Shown: positions 11,346 to 24,700 of the stretch, piece by piece
Position numbering within the stretch: the first letter of the stretch is position 1
Layout of the letters: every line of letters begins with the position of its first letter
Assembly (NCBI GenBank): GCA_043228905.1
Contig: JBHGNT010000007.1
Span: 19,840,001-19,904,000 of the forward strand
DNA length: 64,000 bases
Source of the DNA: Azolla caroliniana
Lineage: Eukaryota; Polypodiophyta
Reading direction: 5' to 3'
Notes under the pieces: model-generated
The model's database searches: none
The model's input: the letters and a program-made list of their open reading frames with translations, nothing else
Told to the model about the DNA's origin: nothing
Translations under genes and position numbers: made by a program

Positions 11346-12160
11346 ATGTACATGAAGAGGCAAACTTAAACTTGTGATTGTGCACTTTACATATATGTGA
11401 TATGATAGTTGGAAAACATTAGACTGTTGTCTAATTGATAGGTCACTCCATTTATTTCAAAACAATGCATTGAAGCCACAGATTATGCATGTCTTGGATT
11501 ATTTTTCACATGCTTGAACGGTTATTTCCTTGCCAGAGGAATTGTAATCTAATATTTTTGGAGGAATTATCATGTTAATTTTGCCACTTTTATGCTATAC
11601 TGTAATGTTAAGTCATGCATACACATTCTTACACAATTTGTTTTGCCATACAAAAATGTTTGCAACCAGATTGCCTACAAAGCAATTCAAAATACAGTTT
11701 GGAAGTCATGATGTAGAGGACAGTATAGTCTAGAGACATTTAACTTACTGGTTGTTGCAAATACTTTTCAAATGAACTCATTTATGTAGGTCTACATTCT
11801 ACACGGTATCTGTTGTAGATCTACTGCTTTAATGAACTCAATTGTTCAAATGAACTGTCATGTATAGATCTACTGCATGAATGAATCTAAACTATTGGGG
11901 TTGCTCTCTACATTTGTAAAATCAATTTGTTATGGTGTCTATGCAGTTGGTCAATGTAATAATTTAAAGCTTAAACCGCTCATGCTCTCCATTCTCGCAA
12001 TAACATACAGTTCAAAGAATCAAAGGATATCTTTCAGTATCTTCCTTGGGTACAAAAGGATACCTTAGAACTTTCTGTATCTTCTCTGACTACATATATT
12101 TTGCTTCTAATTGAGATACAAAATGACTATTTCAAAAGGAAAATCAGTGTGGACAATAAA

Positions 12161-12461
12161 TGTTTGAAGTATATATTCACTAGATAGAATGTACTCTCTC
12201 ATATTCTCCACTTACACTTGTAAAATTTGGAATTTTGATATTACATTGTCTACAAAAATACAATGGAGTCCTGTCAATAAATTGAATGAAACCTATACTA
12301 TAAAAATAGCAAATGTTTGAAGTATATCTTCACTGGATAGAATGTGAGAGCACATTCTCAACTTACACTTGTATAATTTGGAATTTTGATTTTACATTGT
12401 CTACAACAAACAATGGAACCCTGTCAATAAATTGAATGAAACCCATACTATAAAACTAACT
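12161..12461. repeat. Tandem duplication, unit 153 bp
   Basis: TGTTTGAAGTATAT starts at 12161 and again at 12314. The two units stay highly similar through CTGTCAATAAATTGAATGAA. They lie about 300-580 bp beyond the IFT122 stop codon, in the region between the convergent genes. Confidence 0.85.
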
Positions 12462-12742
12462 TCATGGGTTTAAGGTTTAGCATCTCTACTCCTATTTGGT
12501 TGATCAAATATGGAACTTCAATCAAATCATAAGTCAACTATCCTTTCATACATTTGACTTTTACATCGTGGATTTGCGATCATCCACCATTACCTTGTGT
12601 TAAAAGATTACTCTTAGTTGTGGGAGGTTCTTTCCCAACAATGGATTTACTCCGAGTAGATGATTGATTGCTTTTTAGCCATTTCCTCATATTCGCCATA
12701 TTCATCAGGTGTGGAAGCCTTTAAAACGTATATGGATACATG

Positions 12743-15700
12743 TCATCCACAAATTTGAACGTTCCAGCTAGATATTTTAGAGTCCATATTCTTCCTACAG
12801 AATGGGCAGCAACCCTCTTTTAGGACTGCAGCATCCCATTCCTCTTGTTCGAAAAAGTGATTGCATGATGAACATTGATGAACAGCTAAGGTTGGGTCAA
12901 TAATGTAAAAGTATCGTACTTGCTGCATATTAGAAGCCTTCTGTATGATGACTTGTCTTGTTTGAAGGCTTTTAAGAGTAACTTCATTTGCTAGTAGAGG
13001 TCCCAACTTTAACTTGGGGTTTGAAACAAAGAGATGGTTTTGCAAAATAGTTGTCCACTGTGTCTGCTTCGGGAGTCTCCCTGATTCTTCAACATGCTTT
13101 GCTTTTAAGTTATATGGGCTAGATCCCATTAGTTTTATTGCATTTTCATGAGTGATACCATCTTCTAGAAAGAACTCCACCTGAAAAAGCCGTTAAGAAA
13201 ACATTTACAGCTGCATAATATCTAATAAATTGTTGTATAATAAAGAATTGTATGCTTCCATAAGAACATTGTAATGACAAGCAATATGATTTCATATATC
13301 ATGGAGTTTTATGTTTTTGTATATAATATATCTTTGTTTGCAGAAAATTGGCTTCCTTTTATATATCAGTTCTTGATTAGGATGAGACTAAAACATTCGA
13401 ATTCCTCACAATTGGTAGTTGGTCGAATGAGATGAAGGATCGAATGATTGGCTGAGAACAGACATTGCAAACATCTTTCCATGAAGAAGAAACAACCGAT
13501 AGACGAGATGCACAGCGATAACAAGAAAGGCACTCCAGTCTAGCAGTAGAGTCATCAGAAACAGCTGCTCGGGCTCGAACAATTAAAGCTGCTACATCTA
13601 GTTTGTCCCTCCAGCTTGCTGGTAGTTTAAAACCTTGCAATTGACTATAAGCAGATCTAGCAGCCTTGTAGCATCCTAACAAATATACATCAATATAAAA
13701 TACTGGTTTGAATATTGTGACAAGCATCCTACCCTGAGAATTGGCAAAATCAAATAAACAAATATATGGGAGAACGTAAATGAAATAGCTTGACTTATTA
13801 TTAGTAGCTGTCCCACACATCTAGCACCTAATTATATGTAAATATCCCACGTTGATAAGACAAATCCAAATAAATTCCTCATAGAAAATTGATAAACATA
13901 ATTTTTTTTTGAGTTTTTAAATATACCAAGCTCTTCCCCATGCTTTGCCAGAGTAACCAAGATGTTAACCAATGATACACCAGGTAATGGATCCTTGGTA
14001 ATATGACCGAGAAGAAACAGTGAAACATTGAACAAGGTTTCTGAAGTAGATGTTCTAAAAGGTTCATTGATAGATTGGTCAATGAATGAATATACATAGT
14101 AGATCTCTGCCTTTCCCCATGTGTTAGTAAATCCTGTCGGTAATGTATTCTTTTTTTCAACAGAAAGATCTCTCCAATCATGGAAAAGCTGAAGGCTATA
14201 AAATGCAGCATCCTTGAACCTCTTTTCCTTCACCTGCAGAATATATACTTCATTTCTTTAAAATATGAACGTTAAATTCTTGCTAAAATGTTCCGTTAAC
14301 TTTTGACCACCCTTGTTATAGACAAATCAAAGGTGACATAAATTTATCACCCAACACTGAATGTGCTTCCCTCACTTTGGAGATCCATCCAACTTTGATC
14401 ACCCCATGCCGGAGATCTTTCAAAAGCAGAAGTTTCAACCAATTGAAACAGAAAGCAGAAGTTTCAGCCAATTGAAACAGAATTTTTGGTACCTTATGTA
14501 GTCTATCTGGTAACTTAGGTGGTCTTACTAATTTAGTCATATTTATTTTAAGATTAATCTCTTCCTTGATCTCCGAGTTCATTTTGGTCTCTTAAAAGAT
14601 GTCAACTTTTTCTTTTTTTGTCTATATTTTTCTTTCTATTGCGCTCTGTCCTCAGGGCCAGACAAAGATATATTTTCAATCATTCTATCATCGAGATTGT
14701 GGCGAATAAGAATTTGCAACGGAGATCAGTAGTGAAAGATATATTTTAAATAGTATTTCACATTAAGAGACAGTACTGCAGTTATTGATGATACTTGTGA
14801 GGCCCTGATTTTAGATAGTGCAGCTATACATTAGGATATGTTTCACAGAATCGCTGCTCTTATGGAGCTGCTGATAGAAATAATTCTGAAGGTTGCAGTT
14901 GATGACTACACAAGCTACAAGAATGAAAGAAAAAATTCTTACGGCATTGCTTGTAAGTTGTCCAAGCAGCCGCATTGAGCATTCATAGTTGCCTGCTTGT
15001 CGATATGCTTGACGTGCCTTCTCATATTGGGCCTGTGATACCAGCCACTCAGCATATGGTGAATAGACATCAATGTCCAGTTCTGGGTGCAAAGTCTTCA
15101 TTGCAAATGCATCATCCCACTGTTTCATGTCAATATGCAATGACAAAATGGACCTAAACATGCATTTCATGGTGGTTTAGATAACAGTTATATACATATA
15201 TATTCGTATACGAAAATGAACTTTCATGACACGTGTTACTTTCAGAACCTTAAATCACCCAATTTTGTGTAAGTCTCGAGTGCATGTGTATGCAATCCGT
15301 GAAGCTTCATTAAAGTTGCACATAAAGACAATTCTTGTATGTCAGTTTTTTTCAATCGTCTTGCGACCTATAGTACAACATCCAATAATCAGAGTCAATC
15401 ATCTTGTGGACATTAACCTAGAAACATTTTATGATAAACAAAACCCATATTGAGAATGCACAGTAACTTTGGAATGAGAATGGACTATAAAGTAAATTAT
15501 TTTTATTCATCAGCTTAATGGTCAAGAATAGCAAGATCCTTCCTATAACAGGGGCTTGAAAACGTTAGGATAATAATCAGTATCATTGGAAACATTCAAA
15601 AAGACATTATGTTATTGTATATGAATAGATGTTATTAATGAATAATGAAAGATTTTCAACATTCATGTTTATCCAATACCTCAATCAATTTTGATGGTGG

Positions 15701-18700
15701 TCCATGCTCTGCTACCAACGCAAGAGCCTTCTCAAGTTGGCCTGCTATAAGATACATGTCAGCAGCTGTTGCATGGTCATTTTTCTCCTCAGTCCATTCT
15801 GCTTGTTTCTGAATTATTTCCTGGACCTTCTCTTGGGACCTACTATCTGCAGAAGATGTCCTTGCTGCCAATTCCTTTGCTTCATCAAACATGTGGAGAT
15901 CTGCAAACATCTCCATAGCTTTCTGAATCTGTCCAGCTTTGCAATAAAGCTCCGCTGCATCTTTGAACCTGCCCTGGATCAGATTACTATGTAAGGTCAC
16001 TTCACAACATAACTACAAAAAAGACAAGGACAAGACATATATTCTTGGAAATAAATGAAAACGAAAATTTCTCAAGACGAACATTTGAATAAGCTTTCCA
16101 TGTATTTATATATGAACTTTTCCTGGGAATAAGAAAAGACAACCCAGATAAAAGTAAACCTGGTAGGCGCATATAGTGGCAAGTAATGGCAGCTTATCCT
16201 CAGATGATGTGCTGCCATTTTCAAATTCATTGATAAGATCCAAGTAACACACGTCCTGAAGACGTGAGAAGCATCCTCGTGCGACACCCCAACATTGTGC
16301 TTGTAGAGATTCCAAACCAAGAAATCTCCAATCTGATTCTGTCACACCCAGACAGGCTACACTATAGGCCTTTTCATAGTTACCGCTGTCTACATACTGC
16401 TTCATACTCCAAGAAAGTGGAAGATCGAGTATCTAAAAAGAAGTTCCAGGAAGGAACTAAAATTTCAAAACACATCCCTAGGAAAATTTCAAAACACATC
16501 CCTAGGAAAACATACTCTTTTGCCACTTTATTCGCACCTGCATTGAGAGCTCATGGAGGCAAAATAATCTAGATCCTTGGAGACCAACCACATAACCCTG
16601 GAAATTTTGTTGATGTAAAGGAAAACTTGAGATTTTAACATTTAGCGTGCCATTGCCCGCAAAACAAAGCATCTCCTCCATCTGAGTATTCCAAGCTACT
16701 GAATTTGCACATTTCTCCTCAAAGACAATACACTTTTTCTGTAAAATAAAGAAAGTGTAACGAATTAGAAATGCTCTCATTATATGTGGTATTTGTTAGG
16801 CTGTCATTTCTAGCAAATAAACTGAAGAAAAAACAGTTTGTGATTCGTTTTCAAGTGCTCTACAACTTTGACCAGTGCACTGCGTCCAAAACCATATCGC
16901 TGAGTCAGATAATTCTCAATTCATAATGGTCGTATTGCTACAGGTACAATATGATCCAATAATGTCGGTATAGAAGAATCCAGTCAGATTAAACTGCTCT
17001 AACTTTTCCATCTATAATGATAGGTAAACCTCGTCGTATACTTTCTATAATGCACTGCAAATACGGATAATTACCTTCATATCATAAATGAAAACATTTC
17101 CTTCTTCATCAACTGCTGCAAGTTGAGATTGTTCAGATGATATGTCTAAGCACCGGATGGCACATGTATGACTATATACACAAACAGGGAAAATGTTGTT
17201 TATCCAAATCCTCATAATAGACCCATCCTTCAGTCCCACTAACAGACTTTCACCACCAACAGGTCCTCCACAAACCTGCAATAACACACCAATAGAAGAC
17301 AATTTTATTGATTCTTCTTCATATATCTCTGATGCATCTAGATCCGTGTCAACATCACAGCTAAAGATATAAAATAAGAAGATATTGGAATTAACTTTAT
17401 TTCAAAGCACCATTTAAAAACAGGGAATTCATTTTGAGGAGGATTCCATACAGGATAACCTCTAATGTGTGTGTGGGTACTTACCTTGTTTCAATTGAAA
17501 TAAATTCAACCCACAATCATCCCATTTAGAGTTACTCCTTTCCATAATCTTGACATTTAGATGTATTATAATCTTGTACTACTTATAACAAAAAGATAAC
17601 CACAACAACCATGCCGAATATGGCCTTATGCCCTACCTTGGAAGTCCTTAGTCAACCACTCGATGGATCTAGATATACAAGTGCTTTGTATCACCAACAT
17701 ATTATCAATGATATCTTTAGATCCCGTCTGGTGAATCCTAAGGCTTGTCCTATTTACTCCTTACGCTCCCCAGACTGCCCTGTGTACCGATGTGTCCCAG
17801 GTTCTTATTAGGTGTCTTTCGTCTTATGATGACCGGGTTCCCACTTATTCTACCCTTAAAACCATTACTATTAATGCTTAGAATTGGTTGATAAGGCTAT
17901 GCCTCTAGCATACTCCCCATTTTCAAAACATTGCACTCTTGCAATGATAAATCAAAATCAGAAAAGTTAGATTTAAGAGCGTGCTCTTTCTAGTGGCATC
18001 ACAAAAAACTTAATTGCATTTTCATACATTATTAGTATATTTTCATAACCACCTTTCGAATGGGTGTCACTGTACACCCACCAGTTGTTTTTATAACTGT
18101 CTCTAGGCAGATAGAACCATCTGTTGAATGATAACAGAGCCCACGTTTTTCTGATCTCTACATGATTGAAACAGTTTGTCATAATCTGTGTTCTGTGTTC
18201 TGTGTTCTGTGTTCATTGCTATGCAATCCATTGTCTACACAGTCAATTATCCGGCAATGGGTGCAAAACCCTAGCGGATAACAGCTTGATAAATACTTCA
18301 AAGCATCCTAAACCATGCTCTATACATCAAGTATGCGATATATAACTACTATGACGTGAACAATGGTGTTCATGGAAGCCTGATGATAACAAATGGAAGA
18401 GTTGAAGTCTTGAACGAGCTTTGTCTATATAGATTTGTGACTAACAAGGTCTTCTTGATCATGACTCTCAAAAGCAACAGGTTTCTATCTTGGTAAAGAA
18501 CAACATCAATTACATATCACTAGCTCCGGTTCCAATCTCAAAAGGTTTGGAAGAGTTAAGAAAGATAGTGTAAAAGCAATACAAATATGTTCCTCGAGAA
18601 TGGTATAACATTTTTGCTGATGGCCATTACACAGAATCGGTTTAATTGACTTAGAGATTTGACCTTTTAAAAGATAAATAAAAGGTGTAGTCAATTGTGA

Positions 18701-21700
18701 AAAGTTACAAAGAGATTTGCAGAAAACAAACAAAAACCAAGGAATGAACAAAATTCTTGAATACTAAAAGGAATTCTCGAACAAAATGAACACCCTCATC
18801 AATAATTAAATGTCCTAAGCAACTAAACTTTTGAAAAACCCACATTTCAAAATTTTGACAAAGAAATGAACATATGTGCTGGACAAAATGAACATATGTG
18901 CTTGAGAATCTATCAACTTGAATATAAATAAATTGTCAGTAATCAAATACTAGCTTTGCAAATCTTTAACCTAAGTGAGGTATGAGTTATTTATTTGTTT
19001 CAGATTGCATCTACAATAAACATTCTAGATCAATGTAATATTTTAGGCTTTCAACATGCCAAGGATTGAATAATCTGAAAGGGATACACATATTCCAGAT
19101 CAACAGTTCCATCAAAGAATGGCTATAAATGAGAATATCATCCAAAACAATGACGACAACATGACCAATGTGATCCCAAAAAATGTCATTCATTTCTTGT
19201 TGAAAAGTGGATATGCATTAGTCAACCGACAGGGTGTGAGTAAAAACTCAATCCCATACCATCAAATATGGTCTTACGCTATACCTTGGAAGTCAATCAA
19301 TCAATGGATCCGAAGATATGAGAGCTTTGACTCATCAACAAAGTCTTAGCAATGTTCTTAAATGCCAGATGCTGTGTCAAAAGGGGTATCTAGTCCCTTT
19401 AAATAGTTTCCTCCTTAGTTTGCCAGGCTTCCACATGTTCCCATGTGTCCCAAATCCAGAGTCCTAACAATGTCAGATGCTGTATTCAAAGCGGTAGCTA
19501 GTTCCCTTTATCTAGTTTCCTCAGTCTCCTAGATCGCCACGTGTTCCCATGTGTCCCAACTCCTAGGATAACCAGTTTCCTACCTATCTTACCCTTAAAA
19601 ACAATAAAAATAAGTCATTATAATTGGTTTACAAGGCCATGTGTATAATAATTACTCCTCCATGGATTAATGTATTGGAGGCCATTCATGATATCCATGG
19701 ATTATTGTATAGTGCTATCATATGTCTTTCATTTGTCTACAATCCATGCAATGGTTCCCAAAGTAACCATCATATTTCATTCTATACCAGCATAGATAAT
19801 CTTGGTCTTTGGCAAAGTTGCAACTAATAATACAGGAAGCTCTTACTACATAAGAATCTGATCAATGAAATGCAAAATGGATATTCACATGACAATAAAA
19901 AGGTCAGTTCAAAGGCAGCAGGCAAAAATATATGTTGCTAAATGTACGTTCACAACAGAATACAAAAGCTTTGTTTGTGAATTGTAAGTGAAAACTGACC
20001 TTCAGATATCGAATTGCAGAGCTCAAATGCCATTCCTTTTCTTTTTCCCCATTAAAGCTAAAAAGTAGTAAGCTTGATTCCTGATTCAAATCATCCAAAA
20101 ACAATACCAAATTTTAGCTATGAATAGCCCACACATTGACTATCACTAGCAACACTAAAAAATAAAGAAACTCTGATAGGCCTTAATATCTTGATTCATC
20201 CCATGCATTAAAGTAAGTTCGTCTTATAGCCAAGACCTGGGTTATTCCCCTAAATTGTACTTATTTACCACATTTTCCTACCATATTTTGTCCAAAAAAA
20301 GATACTACGTTAGTATTAAGAAAACCCCCCTAAGGCTGGACATAAAAATGTACCAAAGAGCCTTTATTTTCTAAATTCTAACCTTCGGTTTAAATAAATA
20401 CTTCACCTTATCAGAAATCCGTCTATAAAATATGCCTCTGTCCCAGATGGCATGAAACTCCATATTCCTACCATATTCTTATTATTGGAAAGAAATTATA
20501 CACATTGAAACTGGTCACACTTCTAATCTCTAGCTTATCATTTTCATGTGAGTTCCTATTCGTGCCATATCTTATTTATTTGATTCTGGCAGTATATATA
20601 ATTTTCTTAGAATGAACAGTGTTTCATAAATTTACAATTTTACTAAAGATCCTCAAAATGATAGCGTAAGAAATCAAATTTATTCACAATCATTGATGGT
20701 TTATAAACAATAAAAACATCTATGTCGTGGTTGCAGTTATAACTAGTTGAAATAGTTCACCTGGCATAATATAACATGAGCTGAGGTTAAAACAAGGAGA
20801 CTATAATCAATGTCTGCAGTGATTTGAGTAGATATTTGATAATTTTCTTGTGTGCCATTGTTTTGATGAAGCTCATAGATGACAATTCTGCTTGGGAGTT
20901 GAACTGCCACCTTTTTCTGGTAAACTGCTATTTTAGATATATACTCACGACATTCAATTCTGACCTGAAACAGAGATGGATAAATAAGACATACTGGGAG
21001 TGAAACTGGATGAAATCAAATCAGTTATTTTTCTAGTTTAACGTATGCTTCACATAAACAATATTCAAGTTGGAACAAACTAGAATTCGTAAAATCTATG
21101 CCAACCATCATCATTTTAAGATAGAATGTCTATTTTGGTCTCATAAACCATTTTGCCAGATAAAATTTTTGTGCATGGGCCACCCCCATCTGGATCATGG
21201 CCTTGTCACTCTTGTTACCGATAGACCAAGTGCATTATCTCTCCACACTGAAGGTGCATCCCTTGCTTTGGAAACCTCTCCATCTTGGATCAGCCCCTGT
21301 TGAAGCTCTTTCAAAGACAGAAATTTCAGTCCATCGTGGTTTGTTCTCAAAGACTAAACAACATTTTAAGATTATTTCTTCAATCTCACAGGCCATTTTG
21401 GCATCTTAAGAGACATTAATGTCTCTCTCTTCCAATATAGCTTGGTTTGTCCACGCATAGTGATCCAAACTGATTCCATTAAACTGGAGAATGAAAGAAC
21501 ATGGATCAGCCTGGCAACATCTCTCTGTAGGAAGATGGCCCACTATACGACACTCTTTCTACAAATGTCCCAATATGGATTTACTACTGGGACTTCTTTA
21601 GATGGATACACATCTATCTCATGAGCTCCACTATCATGGGAAGCTTGGGACTTTTTCGCATTAGATAGATATTGAGACAGGCAGGTATGTAATCGAATCT

Positions 21701-24700
21701 GTGAAAGAATGGATCAGCCAATTATGCCATTGAGGGGTGAAATCGGAAAAACATTATGTCTGCCATTGTGCCATTTTTTATGAAATAAGGAGGAGATAGC
21801 AGTGTCTCTCCAATCAAACCTTTGGCCCACTCCAAAAGGTAATGGAATACAAAGACCAATGGTGCTTGGGAGTGTTCTTGCTAGAACTTAGGAGGTATAG
21901 AGGGAAGTTGTTAAAAAGACAACAATACAACTTAGGAGGTATAGAGGGAACCATAATGAATTTCTTTAGATTCATCACTCCTTATCCTAGAAGTCAATCA
22001 AGAACTACAAAAGTAGATGCTAGAACAAGCCGCTGAAAGGGGCTACTATAGATAAGAAAGTAGGAATGTCTCGTCCGCATAGACCATGATCATTTGTGCC
22101 ATGGCTTTGTCATCTTTGTCATTGAGAAATAAAGACCATTATCACTCATTGAAGGTGATTCACATCCCTCGGAGATCTCTCCATCCTGGAGCAGCTTGTG
22201 TTGGAGGATTTTTGAAGACAAAAGTTTTGGAGGATTTTTGAGGACATTAATGTAACTTTCTTTCTTCAAATACAAATACCAATGGTGCTTGGTACTACTT
22301 ATGCTAGAACTCAAGAGACACAAGTTGTTGTCATATATTAAAAGGGTTTAGAGTTTAGGCCTTTATTGGAGATACATTACAGGCTGAGGTCTCTATTGAT
22401 CCAACTTTCGAATATTAAGTGTTTCAAAAATTGATCCTTTTGTACCCAATGTTTAGTTAAAATTATTATGGTTTCTTTTCTCAAATTTGAGACATTTAAG
22501 ATATAACCTTTTGTTCAATCTTATTGGCTATTTTGGCATTTTTAAATGCATCAATACAATTTTTCTTTCTTTTTCTTTCTTGATAGATGCGTGACAAAAT
22601 CTTCTTCAAAAGGTCAAAGAGGAATTGAATTTCTTAAAAGTAGGGAGTGAGTACCAAAAGACTAACAAAACAATACTATACTATAGAAATTAGTTTCAAT
22701 AAATTTCACTTCCATGGTAATTTATACCTACCGTTCTTTTTCTCCTCAATGGAGGGTAATAAGTCTTGGGTCATTTAGCACAAGTTTGCACAGCTTGGCA
22801 GTGCAAGCATTTCCACACATTAGAGTGTATACCAAATCTCCACACAACAGTGCCTCCCGGAATAATTGGTTTGTTGAATATGGTGAGCTATGCACCCAAA
22901 TACAAAGAGAGGTCACCCATGGAATCATTAAATATTGACAGGCAAAAGGGTTTAGGGCATAAGTTAATTGTTGGACTAAAAAGAAATAATACAGGGCATT
23001 AGAGCAAGCAGGTTTCAGGAGCAAGTCTGTTCTTTCTCACCTACAACTTTTGGATTGCACATTGATGAGATTTCTGATTAGGGGAGCAGGACAAAGCTTT
23101 GCAGGAGTTTCAATAGCAATCTTATTGTATGTGAATGAATTGTAGCCATTTCAAATTCACATGAGAGACTATAGACCCATCTAGAAACAGTGATGACTTT
23201 CTGTACGGCCAGATCTCTCAAAGTCAAGGTTGGAAAATCTGAGACATTTATAGGATATCAAACAAATGCATCCATTTTTCACATCTGATGGGTTGCTGGT
23301 AGAGTATGTAAAATCATATATACCCTTTGAAATCCCTTTTAAGGGCCCAAAATTCTCTGAGGAAGGCAGCAGATGCAGAGGTTTGCAACCTTGGGGTCAT
23401 TGGTTAAAATCATATTACACATTATCAGGTGCAACCCATTAATAGTAGAACTAGGAACTTGACCGGTGGTCACTAAAGCCCTCTCCCAAGCAGTTAACCT
23501 CTCTAGAGATTGTGGAAACCTCTCACCCATGATTGGCACGTAACTGATACTCACCATTAAGTACCTGGCTCAAGCTTCATAGTAGGGACATCGATGATCT
23601 TCCCCCTTCTAATACACCTTGCCTACCCCTTTTCAGATCTCAACACACAGAACCGGCTCATGTAATCAACACAGGCAGACATTGTGAAGCTGGAAAAAGA
23701 AGGAGTTTGGATGAATCAACTGTTCCCCTTAGGATCAAGCAAAGAATATATGCCTCCAAGTGTGAAGAAGTCTAGGCTGAAGGCTTGAAGCTGCAGGTCC
23801 GGTGTGCAGCAACACGATGTCAACGGTAGCTGCTGCTGCTCCATAACCATGTTGAGCTTGGGTTGGGATGGCTCAAGCCCAACCTAACCGTTTTGGGCCA
23901 AACTGTTTTGGGAATCGGTTCGGTTCAAGTTCGAAAACTCCCAAACCAGTTAAGGCTTAAGTGGGCTTGGTTTGGGCAAGGCTAAACCGGTTAAGCCGAA
24001 ACTGAACCGTTGCCGATTCCTAGATTGCTTGCTGTTGGCAACTGCACTGGCCTGGGGACTGGCCTGGGGACCTGGGAAGAGAGAGAGAGATAGAGAGGTT
24101 CCTCTAATTTGTAGGCCTCTAAGGCCATTTGGTCTTTACCTTGCTCCTTCGTCATACTTGATCTCAACCTAGCAATGTCGGGATCTTGCCGACCCAAAAA
24201 CATCGATCATCGATTCGTAGGGTGGTGCCAAGGTGCTTCAAATTGGGTTTCTCCAACCCATGATTTCGCCAAAGGCTTATCTTCTTTCTCCACTAAGTCC
24301 TCCAGTAGTCGTTTTCCCCCTTTTTGCATTTCCCCGAGCACACATGCTTTCATCATCACGGGCACTTGTATTATTGTCGGGTCACGAGTCTGTGTTGCGC
24401 GTACCTTGGATCTCTTCGTGTCTTCAGGTGCCAAGCCAATGGCCAAGCTTACACTTATTATCTTTTGTATCTGTACGCCCTGCTCAGGATTTAGAAAAAA
24501 AACCTGATGGCTATGATGAAGAAGATGAAACGAATCGTTTCAAGGTTGTGTCTTAGGAATCGACAATGGTTCGCAGTTTGGGGGTTTCCAAACCTGGACC
24601 GGAACGGACCGGTTTCTAAACCGGTTTGGACAAGCCGATTAAGCCTTACCCGGCTTGGTAACCAATTTGAGCAATCCCAAACCAAGTTCAAACCGGTTAA

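Larger units (their letters stand above)
10873..12742. other. Convergent intergenic region, SUMO protease / IFT122 3' sides
   Basis: Holds the 3' UTRs of two genes that point toward each other. Apart from two tandem duplications (separate entries) it is AT-rich single-copy-looking sequence without any recognisable coding region. Polyadenylation sites could not be fixed. Confidence 0.7.

Noticed and set aside
24175-24507. 110-codon open frame between the CCGGTT-rich arms
   Set aside because: No recognisable family and overlapping open frames on the other strand; GC-rich composition alone explains their length.
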